Source: Pseudomonadota bacterium
Lineage (GTDB): Bacteria; Pseudomonadota; Alphaproteobacteria; Rhizobiales; Xanthobacteraceae
Reading direction: 5' to 3'
DNA: 64,000 nt
NCBI GenBank assembly: GCA_023435725.1
Contig: JAEYRD010000027.1
Location: forward strand, 3,768 to 67,767
This document shows, piece after piece, positions 52,702 to 62,130 of the stretch. A program made the position numbers and the translations under genes. Positions within the stretch are counted from its first letter, which is position 1; each line of letters opens with the position of its first letter. Below the pieces are notes generated by a model. The model did not search any database and was not told the DNA's origin. It saw only the letters and a program-made list of their open reading frames with translations.

Positions 52702-53886
52702 CTAGTTCGACGCCAGCGCCGTCTTGGCGACCTCGGCCATCCAGCCGGATGCGACGGGAAGGATCGCGTCGTTGAAATCGTAGCGCGGGCCATGCAGCTC
52801 CGCGCCCTCGCGCAATTCGCCATTGCCGATCCAGACGAACGCGCCCGGCCGCTGCTGCAGGAAGTAGGCGAAGTCTTCGCTGGCCATGCTCGGCGGGAGA
52901 TCGCGGCGCAGGCGGGCTTGCAGCTTCTCCGCGGCGATGCGCGCGATCTCCGCTTCGCCTGAGGCGTTGACGACCGGTCCGACGCCGTGGACGAATGTCG
53001 GCGTGACCCTGACGTCAAAGCTTGTCGCGACGCCGGCGCAGATCTGCTCGATCCTCTCGACGATGGCATTCCGCACCGGCACGCGGTTGGTGCGCAGCGT
53101 TCCCTTGATCTCGACCTGTCCGGCGATCTGGTTCGGCGCGGTGCCGCCCTGAATCATGCACAGCGAGAGCACGGCGGTGTCGAGCGGATCGACGTTGCGC
53201 GCCACGATCGATTGCAGGGCAACGATCAAATGGCCCGCGGCCATCACGGGATCACGCGAAAGATGCGGCAGGCCGGCGTGGCCGGCATGGCCCTCGATCG
53301 TCAGCGTGACCCGGCCTCCGGCCGCCATGACGACGTCGTCGTGGACCGCGATGGTGCCGGCCTCGAGGCCCGGCCAGTTGTGGAAGCCGAACACTCGCTC
53401 CATCGGAAATCGGTCGAACAGCCCGGCGGCGACCATCGCGCGCGAGCCGCCATAACCTTCTTCCGCCGGCTGAAAGATGAAATCGACGGTGCCGCTCCAA
53501 CTCGTGTCGGCAACGAGTAGTGCGGCCGCGCCGAGCAGCGATGCGGTGTGGCCGTCATGCCCGCAGGCATGCATCACGCCGGGAGTCTTCGAGGCGTAGG
53601 CCAGCCCCGTATCCTCGGTGATCGGCAGCGCATCCATGTCGGCGCGCAAGCCCACGCGGTTCCGTGCGTGCCCGCGCGTCAAGGTCGCGACGATGCCATG
53701 GCCGCCGATGCCTGACACGAAGGGAATGCCGAGCTCGGTGAGCCTCTCCTGCACGAAGGCTGCGGTGGCCTTCTCCTGGAGCGACAGCTCCGGGTGTGCG
53801 TGAAGGTGCTGGCGCCACGCGGTCAGTTTCTGGTGCAACTCGGGTGTCAAGGCGGGCGTCTCTCGCAAGGTGTCGGCTGCCGTCAC
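52702..53886 (-). CDS. M20 family amidohydrolase/aminoacylase
   Basis: A 394-residue M20D metallohydrolase of the hippurate hydrolase/IAA-amino-acid hydrolase class. Metal and catalytic blocks are RADMDALPITEDTGL near residue 82, MHACGHDGHTA near 105 and FQPAEEGYGGSRAMV near 138 (catalytic Glu), with HAGHAGLPHLSRDP near 208 in the dimerisation domain and ASEDFAYFLQQRPGAFVWIG at the end. It probably cleaves N-acyl amino acids. It shares strand with the enolase-superfamily gene located 67 bases upstream. Confidence 0.9.
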   Translation of the reverse strand: MTAADTLRETPALTPELHQKLTAWRQHLHAHPELSLQEKATAAFVQERLTELGIPFVSGIGGHGIVATLTRGHARNRVGLRADMDALPITEDTGLAYASKTPGVMHACGHDGHTASLLGAAALLVADTSWSGTVDFIFQPAEEGYGGSRAMVAAGLFDRFPMERVFGFHNWPGLEAGTIAVHDDVVMAAGGRVTLTIEGHAGHAGLPHLSRDPVMAAGHLIVALQSIVARNVDPLDTAVLSLCMIQGGTAPNQIAGQVEIKGTLRTNRVPVRNAIVERIEQICAGVATSFDVRVTPTFVHGVGPVVNASGEAEIARIAAEKLQARLRRDLPPSMASEDFAYFLQQRPGAFVWIGNGELREGAELHGPRYDFNDAILPVASGWMAEVAKTALASN

Positions 53887-53953
53887 CTTAGCGGATTATC
53901 TGGCCGGTGCATCAAGCGCCAGCGAATGCCTCGCGTGCAGGAAAGCCCGCCGC

Positions 53954-55042
53954 CTACGGCGAGAGCTTCGCCAGCCCCTTCCAGTCGAAGCCGATGCCGT
54001 GGCCCGGGCGGTCCGCTGCCAAGGCCATCCCGTCCTCGAGCACCAGCGGATGCTCGATGTACTTGTCCAGCCCGAAGCCGTGGGCCTCGAGGTAGGAGCG
54101 GTTCGGGCAGGCCGCGAGCAAATGCACGGTGATGTCGTGCGCGCCGTGGCTGGTGACGGGCAGGTTGAAGGCCTCCGCCAGCCGCGCGATCTTCATGAAC
54201 GCGCTGACGCCGCCGCAATTGGTCACGTCAGGCTCGGGATAGGATACGGCGCCGGCGACGATGTAGCTCTTGAACTCCCACAGCGAGCGCAGATTCTCGC
54301 CCGCCGCGATCGGCACGCCGCCGGCCTGCATGATGCGGGCGTGGCCGGCGACGTCGTCGGGGATGATCGGCTCCTCGAGCCAGGTGAGGTCGAACGGAAC
54401 GAAGGCGCGGGCGGCGCGGATGGCCTCCTCCACCGTCCACTTCATGTTGGCGTCCGCCATCAGCGGAAAACCGTCGCCGAGATGCTTTCGCATCGCAGAG
54501 ACGCGCGCGACATCGGATTTGAGATCGGGCCGGCCGACCTTCATCTTGATGGCGCGAAAGCCTTTGGCGAGATTGCCGTCGGTCTGCTCGAGCAGCGCCT
54601 CGACGGAGAGATCGAGATCGATGCCGCCGGCGTAACAGGGCACGCGCGCATCGAAACCGCCGAGCAGCCGGTACAGCGGCAGTCCGGCGCGCCGCGCCTT
54701 CAGGTCCCACAGCGCGATGTCGAGCGCCGAGAGCGCCAGCGCCGTCGGTCCGCCGCGCCCGCCATAATGCAGCGCCCACCAGACGTGATGCCAGATCGCC
54801 TCGGTGTCGTCGGCCTCGCGGCCCTCGACCAGCGCCGGAATCTCACGCTTGAGGATATCGGCGACAGCGCCGCCATTGCGGCCCACGGTGTAGGTGTAGC
54901 CGACGCCTTCGGCGCCGTCGGCATCGCGAACGCGGCAGGTGATCAGCTCGAACGCCGCGATCTCGCCATGCGTGGAGTCGGAGAGCGTGACGGGGAGGGG
55001 GATCCGGTAGAGGCCGGATTCGATATTCGCGATGCGCGGCAT
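53954..55042 (-). CDS. Mandelate racemase/muconate lactonizing enzyme family protein
   Basis: A 362-residue enolase-superfamily protein. The KxK-type base appears as IKMKVG near residue 165, metal ligands in MADANMKW near 193, WLEEPIIPDD near 218 and AAGENLRS near 245, and the His base in VTSHGAHDIT near 295. This arrangement (Lys and His bases) fits acid-sugar dehydratases or racemases of the mandelate racemase subgroup. Start MPRIANIES at 55042 is preceded by GGGAGGAAAC. It could supply a keto acid; substrate unknown. Confidence 0.88.
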   Translation of the reverse strand: MPRIANIESGLYRIPLPVTLSDSTHGEIAAFELITCRVRDADGAEGVGYTYTVGRNGGAVADILKREIPALVEGREADDTEAIWHHVWWALHYGGRGGPTALALSALDIALWDLKARRAGLPLYRLLGGFDARVPCYAGGIDLDLSVEALLEQTDGNLAKGFRAIKMKVGRPDLKSDVARVSAMRKHLGDGFPLMADANMKWTVEEAIRAARAFVPFDLTWLEEPIIPDDVAGHARIMQAGGVPIAAGENLRSLWEFKSYIVAGAVSYPEPDVTNCGGVSAFMKIARLAEAFNLPVTSHGAHDITVHLLAACPNRSYLEAHGFGLDKYIEHPLVLEDGMALAADRPGHGIGFDWKGLAKLSP

Positions 55043-55076
55043 GTTTCCTCCCGATCTTTCTTTTTGTTTCGTGGTT

Positions 55077-55162
55077 CGTAGGATGGGTAGAGCGCAGCGA
55101 AACCCATCATCTTCATCTTCGCAAGTAGCAATGGGTTTCGCTAACGCTCTACCCATCCTACG
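55077..55162. repeat. Intergenic palindromic repeat (GTAGGATGGGTAGAGCG family)
   Basis: CGTAGGATGGGTAGAGCG at the left is inverted relative to CGCTCTACCCATCCTACG at the right, with inner arms GCGAAACCCAT and ATGGGTTTCGC. A second copy of the same family occurs at 56997-57076. It lies between the enolase-superfamily start and the stop of the next gene. Confidence 0.9.
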
Positions 55163-55165
55163 AGC

Positions 55166-55708
55166 TCACCGCTTGGTGGCGTGATAGTTGATGCTGATCG
55201 AGGCCCGGTGCGGCGACGTTCGCCACACCGACATCTCAAGCATGTCGCCGTTTCCGGCGCCGACACGCCAGCTCGCCAGACGATGATTGTCGTCGTTGGA
55301 CGGCTTGTCGGCCCGCTCGCGGGCCTTCAATGATGTTTCGATCAGCCCGGGCAGCGCGTCGGCCGAGACGCCGACGGCCGACACCGTGCAGGTCACGCTC
55401 GGACCATCGTCAGGCCCTGCGAAATAGGCCGTCATGCTGCCGAGCCTCTCGCCCCGCCTGATCAGCTTCGCCGAGTAGAGAATGTCGATTTTTGGCCCAC
55501 GCTCCATCTCGGCCGTGATCGGGCCGCCGTCACTGACAAGACCCAGACCCGTTGCGATGCGTTCGACCTGGCTCGGCCTTTCCGGCTTGGCCGCGCAGAT
55601 CTTTGCGAAGAGATCAACCAGCAAGGCGCTGTTGTCTTCTTCCGCGCCAGTCGCGCTCGCAAGCGCCAGCAGCGCAAATCCCGCGAGCGCGAGCCGAACC
55701 ACGCGCAT
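55166..55708 (-). CDS. Small secreted protein of unknown function
   Basis: A 180-residue protein beginning with a clear signal peptide (MRVVRLALAGFALLALASATGA). The mature part starts EEDNSALLVDLFAKICAAKP, with one conserved-looking Cys and a second in TCTVSAVGV near 110, possibly a disulfide. It ends in SISINYHATKR. I cannot place it in a named family. Its ATG overlaps the stop of the M20 peptidase gene (ATGA), so the two are coupled and it may help a periplasmic process linked to that enzyme. Confidence 0.7.
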   Translation of the reverse strand: MRVVRLALAGFALLALASATGAEEDNSALLVDLFAKICAAKPERPSQVERIATGLGLVSDGGPITAEMERGPKIDILYSAKLIRRGERLGSMTAYFAGPDDGPSVTCTVSAVGVSADALPGLIETSLKARERADKPSNDDNHRLASWRVGAGNGDMLEMSVWRTSPHRASISINYHATKR

Positions 55709-56910
55709 CACCGCATCGTCGCGAGCTGCAGCGCCAGCGCGCAGGCACGGTCGTATTCGTCGAGATTGATCCACTCGTCGATCGTGTGCGCCTCGTTCTG
55801 GCCGGCGCCGAACGTCACGGTCGGAATGCCGTGGCGGACCATCCAGTTGGCGTCGAGCCCGCCATTGGCGGTGCGGACGTTCGGGGTGCCGCCGACCGCG
55901 GACACCGCCTCGACCGCGCGCTTGATGACGGGCTGGTTGTCCTTCATCCGGAACGGATAATAGTCAGTCTCGGCCTTGAACTTGACCTTGCCGGACTTGC
56001 CCTGCGCGTTCGTCACTTTCTTGGCGGCCTTCTCGAACGCGGCCTTGTAGGCCTTGGTGATCTCCTTGAAGAACTTTCCGTCGTGGCTGCGGCTTTCGCC
56101 GCGCACATGCACGTAGTCGGTGACGACATTGGTGGCATCGCCCGCGGGGCGGCCCTCGCCGCCGGTGACGGGTCCGACATTGCTGGTGCCTTGCAGCTTG
56201 CCCTTCACCACCCTGCCGAACCAGCCGCCGGCCTTCACGTCCGCGAGCGCGAGCGCCATGATCATCGTCGAGGAGATGCCGCGCTCCGGCGCAACGCCGG
56301 CATGCGAGGCGCGGCCGAATATCTCGACGCTCCAGCGATCCGCGCCGACGGCACCGATGACGACGTTGGAGGCCGAGCCGCCGTCATAGTTGAAGGCCAT
56401 CACCGGCGAGCCGAGTTCATCCAGCTTGACGTGGCGCGCGCCATAGAGCCCGCTCTCCTCGCGCACGCAGAACAGCAGCGTGATCGGCGGATGATCGAGC
56501 TTCTGCTTTTCGAGCTCGGCGGCCAGCGTCACCAGCACGCCGCAGCCGCAGCGGTTGTCGCCGCCGAGCGCGGTCTTGGCCTCGTTGACGATCTTGCGTC
56601 CCGACTTCTTCGGCTTGGCGCCGGCGCAGAGCGGCACCGTGTCCATGTGGGTCATGAACATGATCCGCCTCTGGTTGTGCAGAGCGCCACGGCCGGGCAG
56701 GTCGACGATGAGGTTGCCGGTCTGGGTCGGCACGGGAATGCGGGTGTTGGCGTCGTCGAGCCGGATCGCCTTCGCCGGCACGCCGCTCTCTTTCAGCGCG
56801 GCGGCGAGCTCACGCCCGATCGCTGCCTCCTGTCCGGTCACGCCCTCGACGGCGAGGAAGCGCATGAGACGGTCGGTGGCGGCTTTTGTGTCGACAGGCA
56901 TGGACTTCAT
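55708..56910 (-). CDS. M20-family metallopeptidase
   Basis: A 400-residue dizinc peptidase, closer to PepT/M20 dipeptidases than to the amidohydrolase at 52702. Metal motifs are MTHMDTVPLC near residue 86, LGGDNRCGCGVL near 116, FCVREESGLYGA near 150 (catalytic Glu pair) and FNYDGG near 172; the lid domain has GRASHAGVAPERGISS near 200. It likely degrades small peptides in the cytoplasm. The gene is coupled to the downstream secreted protein. Confidence 0.87.
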   Translation of the reverse strand: MKSMPVDTKAATDRLMRFLAVEGVTGQEAAIGRELAAALKESGVPAKAIRLDDANTRIPVPTQTGNLIVDLPGRGALHNQRRIMFMTHMDTVPLCAGAKPKKSGRKIVNEAKTALGGDNRCGCGVLVTLAAELEKQKLDHPPITLLFCVREESGLYGARHVKLDELGSPVMAFNYDGGSASNVVIGAVGADRWSVEIFGRASHAGVAPERGISSTMIMALALADVKAGGWFGRVVKGKLQGTSNVGPVTGGEGRPAGDATNVVTDYVHVRGESRSHDGKFFKEITKAYKAAFEKAAKKVTNAQGKSGKVKFKAETDYYPFRMKDNQPVIKRAVEAVSAVGGTPNVRTANGGLDANWMVRHGIPTVTFGAGQNEAHTIDEWINLDEYDRACALALQLATMR

Positions 56911-56996
56911 TCCCCCGGGTGCAGGTTGCGCAGCATCTCCTGCGACGCCGCGTTTCGCAAGGGGCTCAGGCAGTCCGTGTGTAAGCCAGGAAGCTT

Positions 56997-57076
56997 GTAG
57001 GATGGGTAGAGCGAAGCGAAACCCATCGCCCCAACTTACGCCGATGATGGGTTTCGCTGCGCTCTACCCATCCTAC
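56997..57076. repeat. Intergenic palindromic repeat, flanked by a 23-bp direct duplication
   Basis: GTAGGATGGGTAGAGCGAAG on the left is inverted relative to GCGCTCTACCCATCCTAC on the right, the same family as 55077-55162. It is bracketed by 56971-56993 and 57086-57108, which agree at 21 of 23 positions (CAGTCCGTGTGTAAGCCAGG against CAGCCCGCGTGTAAGCCAGG, then AAG). The right copy is the 3' end of the MFS gene, suggesting duplication on insertion. Confidence 0.85.
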
Positions 57077-57080
57077 GAAG

Positions 57081-58325
57081 TTAGACAGCCCGCGTGTAAG
57101 CCAGGAAGACCAGCGTGCCCACGACAAGCGCGGCGGCCATGAACAGCAGCACCGCCGGCAGCCCGGCCAGCGCCGCGACCGCGCCGGTGATCGACTGCAT
57201 CAGCGCCGCGCCGAGAAAGAAGGCGAGGTTGATCGCCGCGAGCGCCTTGCCGGTCGTTTGCGCGTCGACGAGCTGCCGGGACATGCCGAACAGCAACGGT
57301 TGGGCCGAGGTCGCAAGGCCGATGAGGATGAACAGCACGAGGTCGTATTGCGGCGGCATCAGGGCAACGCCGAACAGCATGGAGACCGCATAATGCGGCG
57401 CGCCGAGTGCCATCAGTGCGAGCAGCAGCCCACCGATGAGGTGCGTGCTGGCCACCAGCTCGCGGCGGCGGCCGATCCTGCGGTCGATCATGCCGACGCA
57501 CAGGGGGCCGGCGATCATCGCCAGTGTGAACAGGCCGAGCTGGTTGCCGGCCTCGACTCGTGACAGACCCTTGACCTGCATCAGCCACGGTCCACCCCAC
57601 AGGCCGCGCAGCACCAGCGAGGTCGCAAGCGACACCAGCGCGAGCGCGATCAGGCCGCGCAGCGGACGCGAGAAGCCGAGCCGCAGCACCGCGATCATCT
57701 GCGACAGCGGTGAGGAATCGTCCTTGTGCTCGGCCGGCTGGTTCGGCACCAGCATGAACACGGCAAGCGCGACGAGGACGCCGCCGAGTGCCGAGATCCA
57801 GAACCCGGCGCGCCAGCCGTAATGATCGACCACGAAGGCGAGCGGGCTCGACGACAACAGCATGCCGATATTGCCGATCGAGAGGATCGCGCCCGACCAC
57901 AGGCCGAACCGCGCCGCCGACAATTGCTTGGCCGCCAGCGTCATCGGGCACATCAGCATGCCCGAGGTTGCAACGCCGAGCAGCACCTGCCCGACCGCAA
58001 AACTCTCGGGCCCGGTCGCGAAGCCCGACGCAATGGCGCCGAACACGGTTCCCGCGAGCAGGCTGAGCGACACCGGCCGCACGCCGAACCGGTCCATCGC
58101 CGCACCGACCGGAATTTGCGCGGCGGCGAAGGCGAAAGGATAGACCGAGGTGAGGCTCGCCAGCGCCTGCGGCTCCATATGGAAATCGGCGGCCATCAGA
58201 TCGAGGCTGACCGCCGGGATCGTGCGCAGCAATGTCGAGAGCATGTGTCCGCAGGCGAGTGCGAGCAACGCGAAAATCAGCGCGCGGGTGCCAACTCCCG
58301 CTTCATCCGTGGCAACCGCAGTCAT
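57081..58325 (-). CDS. Major facilitator superfamily transporter
   Basis: A 414-residue permease with twelve predicted membrane segments (ALIFALLALACGHMLSTLL, SVYPFAFAAAQIPVGAAMDRFG, and so on to LLFMAAALVVGTLVFLAYT). The loop 2-3 motif is seen as GAAMDRFGVRPVSLS near residue 78. The substrate is unknown. The 3' end appears twice because of the palindromic repeat insertion; the upstream copy would end LAYTRTA instead of LAYTRAV. Confidence 0.9.
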   Translation of the reverse strand: MTAVATDEAGVGTRALIFALLALACGHMLSTLLRTIPAVSLDLMAADFHMEPQALASLTSVYPFAFAAAQIPVGAAMDRFGVRPVSLSLLAGTVFGAIASGFATGPESFAVGQVLLGVATSGMLMCPMTLAAKQLSAARFGLWSGAILSIGNIGMLLSSSPLAFVVDHYGWRAGFWISALGGVLVALAVFMLVPNQPAEHKDDSSPLSQMIAVLRLGFSRPLRGLIALALVSLATSLVLRGLWGGPWLMQVKGLSRVEAGNQLGLFTLAMIAGPLCVGMIDRRIGRRRELVASTHLIGGLLLALMALGAPHYAVSMLFGVALMPPQYDLVLFILIGLATSAQPLLFGMSRQLVDAQTTGKALAAINLAFFLGAALMQSITGAVAALAGLPAVLLFMAAALVVGTLVFLAYTRAV

Positions 58326-58468
58326 CAGCGTCCCGTCCCGGCATGGATTTCGGCCGGGTTACACGATTGGGGGAGGCGTGCCAATGGCGGCAGAGGGCGC
58401 GTTAGCGCAGGGGCGACCAGACGTGATGGCAGGGGTCCGCGGCGCTGTAAGTACCAGCCACAACCGCT

Positions 58469-58546
58469 GTCATTGCGAGCGGAGCGAAGCAATCCAGATT
58501 GCCTCCGCGGACGGAGCCTGGATTGCTTCGCTGCGCTCGCAATGAC
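58469..58546. repeat. Intergenic palindromic repeat (GTCATTGCGAGCG family)
   Basis: GTCATTGCGAGCGGAGCGAA and TTCGCTGCGCTCGCAATGAC form long inverted arms with an inner CAATCCAG/CTGGATTG stem. It lies between the MFS gene start and the patatin stop, about 40 bases before the latter. This element type is widespread in Bradyrhizobium from memory. Confidence 0.9.
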
Positions 58547-58582
58547 GGAAGCAGGGACGTCAGGGCCCGCGACGGGCTCAGC

Positions 58583-61500
58583 TCATGCCGCGACCTGGCT
58601 CTTGAGTTTCTCGATGATCGAGACGAATGTCGGCGACGCCTTGGTGGCCGGGTCGACGGAAAGACCCCCGCCGGATTTGAATGCGCGTTCCGCGATCTCG
58701 TAGCCGAGCATGCGGTAGCTTTCGAACTGCGATTCCGAGAAGAATTGATTCAGCGTCGTCTCATGCGGAAAGGTCGTGTGGGATATCGCATAGCTCAATA
58801 CGCCCATGGGCTCCGTGCCGTGCAGGCCCGACTTGAGGTACAACAGCAGTCCGTTTTGCGACTTGCCGCCATCGGCCTCGCTATAGAGAATATCGCCAAT
58901 CGCCCAGTAGGGTTCTTCCGTTGCGGGGCTCGGACGTTCCTTGAAGCGCTTCTTGAGGCGGTCCAGGCCATGCAGGTCGATACGCACACCGAGATCGATC
59001 CATACCTTGCGAAGCGCGTTGCCGAGATCCTCGAAGGAATAATCGGGGTCGCACCCCGCGTCGCTGACCACGATCACGCGGCAGCGCCGGCGAACCATTT
59101 CGTAGAGGCCGAGGTTTTCGAAGTGGCCGCCGTCGGTCAAATAGACCCAGCGCTCGGTCTCGCTCGTCAGGCCGAACATCTCCATGAAGAACGGTCGGAG
59201 CGCATTTGTCGGCTTGACCTTCGAGTAGTAGGGATTGTCGCCGCGCGGGTTGGCGAGCCACCAGCCGAGGCGCACATTGAACAGCGCCATCAGGAAGGCG
59301 ACGCCCGGCGATGAGTTGTAGCCCATGCTCGGGCTCACGGCAGCGCCGGAAACCGCCATGGCGGTCCCAAGCGTCAGCATTCCACCGTAGGGCTTCGGCT
59401 GCTTGGCTGTGGCGTAGGTCGTCCGGTAAGCGCCATCGGAAAATGCCGCACTGCCGCTGCCGCAATGGAGAGGTGAGAAGGTGAAGGGCGCCGCCATCCG
59501 TTCCTGCCATGCCAGGTTCTTGGACGACACGAGGTTGAGCGCCGCGCTGATGACGTGGAACGGCTTCCAATTCGTTCCTCGCGGTTCAACGCCATGTTCC
59601 CAGAGCTCGTACAGATAGGGGCTGTCGCTGCTGTCAAAATCGGTAAAGGCATTTTTCGTCTTGTCACGGTCGTTCTCGTGACGTGACGCGCCGAGAAAGG
59701 TACGAACCAGACGGTTCCGGTAAAGGCTGTGGAGCGAGTAGCGGTTGATGCTGAGCACATGCGACGTTGCGTAGATCAGCGCGACAAGCACGCCGCCTGC
59801 CACGAGAACGATTGTCCAGGGCAGATGATCGTCGCCAGACCCGAATGATTGGAACGCCCTGTCCCAGGCGATGGACAGTAGGGCAACCACGGTTGCCGCG
59901 AAAATCGCCGCTGCGATCGCAGCGATCGTGTTGAGTCCGAGGTACTGGCGAAAGCCGGACGCCTGCTCGGCGGCTGGCTTGGTCTTCGCGCTCGCGCCCA
60001 GGACGACGGAAATCAGGCCTGAAAGTCCTCCCCCTGTTGCGAGCGAGAGGAGGAATGAGCTGCTAAGCTGGGTCTCGATCCATTTTGCGGCCGGCGGCGC
60101 GCCAAGCACGAGTCCAAACCACAGCAGCCAGCCGATATAGGCCAGTGTGAAAATTCCGCTCGACCGCGCCTGGAATTCGAGGCCTACGTCCACCTCGGAG
60201 AGGAGTTCGGCAAACGCGATATAGATCACATCGGCGACGATGCGCGCCATCACGACCCAGGGCAGCCCGAGGACGCAGGCAAAACCCGCTACCGCTGCAA
60301 CGGAGCCCGACGGGGCGTAATGCCAAAGCACAACCAGTCCCGTGGCGCTCAGCAGGCCGAAGGCGGCGCCGGCGACGCACCAGGCAGCAAGATCGATCCA
60401 TGGATGCTTGGGACGATCCGCGAGCAGAGGCTGGGCCGACTTTCCAAAGATGAAAGTCCATACGGGCGCCAGCAGCCAGGACACGAGAAAGAACAAAACG
60501 CCAAGAATGCCGCCACGGACGATCACGACGGCGCCAAAGTGAGCTCCTTCGAACCGCTTGACGAACTCGAACCCGCTGGCATTGGTCACGTCCGTGAGCA
60601 CCGACAGTCCGTATTGGCTTTGCAGCACGAAAACCAGCAATGCGGCTCCGACAAGGAAGGGTGCGAGATCGCAAAGGAGAAACCGGGGTTGCGAGACATT
60701 GATCCATCCGCGGGCGGGACGGTTTGCGGCGGAGAACGACAAGGAAGCCAGGAGGCAGAGGGTTGGTACGATCATCACGCCCAGGAACCACCCGGACGTA
60801 TTCTCGCGCGTGATATTGTGGGCATCGATGACTGCAAAGTGGAGTGCCTTGGTGATGAGCACCGCGAGGATCATCGGGGGGACGAGCAGCATCCAGTTCA
60901 GGAACAGATTGCGAAGGACGCTGGCAACGTCGCTCCACAGATCGGGGGAAATCGGCGAAAAGCTCGGAGCGAGAAAGTGCGAGTTGCGCCGGAGGTTGGA
61001 AACCGGCTCTGCTTCTTCGTGATCGCCGAGTTGGCCGAGGCTGTATCGCCGATTGAGTGCTGAAACCACGGGGTCCGGAGTGGAGCCCTGACGGACCTTG
61101 TTTACAGGTAGCTTGCGCTCCTGGCAGAGCCAGGCCGATAGCCAGCTTCCGATATAACCGCCTCCCGATACGGTCGACAGATACTCGAACTGCGTGAGAG
61201 CCGGGCCGGCCTCCTCGCCCTGGCGCTTCGATGTGACCTTCAGGTCCGCAATCCTTTGCAGCACGCCGAGCGCAAACGCCGCGCTGCGGATTCCTCCGCC
61301 GGAAAGGCACAGCGCCCATCGATCATCCGCGTTGAGCGCCTGGTAGATGTCGAGGAGGTTTTCAGGGCGTGGCGCCGTCGGCCGCGGCGATGATTGCGGC
61401 GACGTTCCAGTGGCCTGTTGCGAAGAGTGCGGCGATGTCTCGGGGGTTGTTGGCGAGGCGTGGGATGCCGGCTGTGTTGGTTTCGGCGAGGGCCCAGGTG

Positions 61501-61588
61501 CCGGATGTATCGGTGCGAATTCCAGCGCGGCGCCCGCGAGCGCCCGTCGCTCTTCCCAGAGGACCTGCGAAAGGTTCAATGCCCCCAT
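58583..61588 (-). CDS. Large patatin-like phospholipase with an inserted membrane domain
   Basis: A 1001-residue protein from ATG 61588; frame extension further upstream runs into transposase sequence and is rejected. Residues 20-75 are a Pro/Ser/Thr-rich linker. The patatin domain starts at WALCLSGGGIRSAAF (oxyanion loop, 96-105) with the nucleophile Ser141 in LSTVSGGGYIGSWL. Then about ten membrane segments occupy roughly residues 250-640 (for example WMLLVPPMILAVLITKAL, AVVIVRGGILGVLFFLVSW, PWTIVLVAGGVLVALIYAT). The patatin fold resumes and the catalytic Asp819 is in LTDGGHFENLGLYEMVRRR. Expected activity is phospholipid or neutral lipid hydrolysis at a membrane. No type III or accessory secretion gene is adjacent. 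Confidence 0.85.
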   Translation of the reverse strand: MGALNLSQVLWEERRALAGAALEFAPIHPAPGPSPKPTQPASHASPTTPETSPHSSQQATGTSPQSSPRPTAPRPENLLDIYQALNADDRWALCLSGGGIRSAAFALGVLQRIADLKVTSKRQGEEAGPALTQFEYLSTVSGGGYIGSWLSAWLCQERKLPVNKVRQGSTPDPVVSALNRRYSLGQLGDHEEAEPVSNLRRNSHFLAPSFSPISPDLWSDVASVLRNLFLNWMLLVPPMILAVLITKALHFAVIDAHNITRENTSGWFLGVMIVPTLCLLASLSFSAANRPARGWINVSQPRFLLCDLAPFLVGAALLVFVLQSQYGLSVLTDVTNASGFEFVKRFEGAHFGAVVIVRGGILGVLFFLVSWLLAPVWTFIFGKSAQPLLADRPKHPWIDLAAWCVAGAAFGLLSATGLVVLWHYAPSGSVAAVAGFACVLGLPWVVMARIVADVIYIAFAELLSEVDVGLEFQARSSGIFTLAYIGWLLWFGLVLGAPPAAKWIETQLSSSFLLSLATGGGLSGLISVVLGASAKTKPAAEQASGFRQYLGLNTIAAIAAAIFAATVVALLSIAWDRAFQSFGSGDDHLPWTIVLVAGGVLVALIYATSHVLSINRYSLHSLYRNRLVRTFLGASRHENDRDKTKNAFTDFDSSDSPYLYELWEHGVEPRGTNWKPFHVISAALNLVSSKNLAWQERMAAPFTFSPLHCGSGSAAFSDGAYRTTYATAKQPKPYGGMLTLGTAMAVSGAAVSPSMGYNSSPGVAFLMALFNVRLGWWLANPRGDNPYYSKVKPTNALRPFFMEMFGLTSETERWVYLTDGGHFENLGLYEMVRRRCRVIVVSDAGCDPDYSFEDLGNALRKVWIDLGVRIDLHGLDRLKKRFKERPSPATEEPYWAIGDILYSEADGGKSQNGLLLYLKSGLHGTEPMGVLSYAISHTTFPHETTLNQFFSESQFESYRMLGYEIAERAFKSGGGLSVDPATKASPTFVSIIEKLKSQVAA

Positions 61589-61744
61589 GACACCTATCCC
61601 CCTGTTTCGGTGAGATCGGCCCAAGCGGTCCGTTGTGTATCTCCGCTGGGGTTCGTTCTGCTTGGCGGGCCAAGCACAGCCTTGACGAGTGCAGGCTAGC
61701 GATACCGGCGACAGCGAGCGTGTGAAGTAGCTCACAATGGCGGG

Positions 61745-62130
61745 GCAAATTGTCAGAACGAGCGGTCCTTGCTGTCGAGCATGCTCCCTGACCCAGTCCG
61801 CATTGTATCCGCGATCCGGCAGCAACATTGTCTTCGGAAGCAAATGCGCCGAGAAGAACGGAACACAACCGATTGTCATGCGCCAAGCCGGGCGTGATGG
61901 CGAGGTGGACCAGCAGGCCATTGGCAGCATCCATCACCGCGTGAATCTTTGTCAGGCCCCCTCGTGAGCGGCCCATATCCAGGTGATGTGTTGTCCGAAA
62001 TACATGTTCCGTGCTGGTGCAAGCGCACGACGGAGGTATCGATCACCGCCGCATCATGACCCGCGGCCAACGCATCCATGATCCGCTCCCAGACGCCAGC
62101 CGGCCGCCACCGCACGAAGCAATTGCAGCT
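61745..62130 (-). pseudogene. IS5-family transposase remnant
   Basis: Three reading frames together give transposase sequence: RPAGVWERIMDALAAGHDAA and VIDTSVVRLHQHGTCISDN in one, MGRSRGGLTKIHAVMDAANG followed by LLVHLAITPGLAHDNRLCSVL in the second, and LLPDRGYNADWVREHARQQG in the third. These are the central DDE-domain blocks of IS5/IS427-group enzymes. The N-terminal third and the C-terminal Glu block are missing and at least two frameshifts separate the parts, so it is dead. Inverted terminal repeats could not be identified. The rest of the 660-base gap (61589-62248) shows nothing else. Confidence 0.8.

Noticed and set aside
61589..61930. N-terminal extension of the patatin-like protein by 114 residues.
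   Set aside because: The extension translates transposase-remnant sequence in its third frame; the natural start is MGALNLSQ at 61588.
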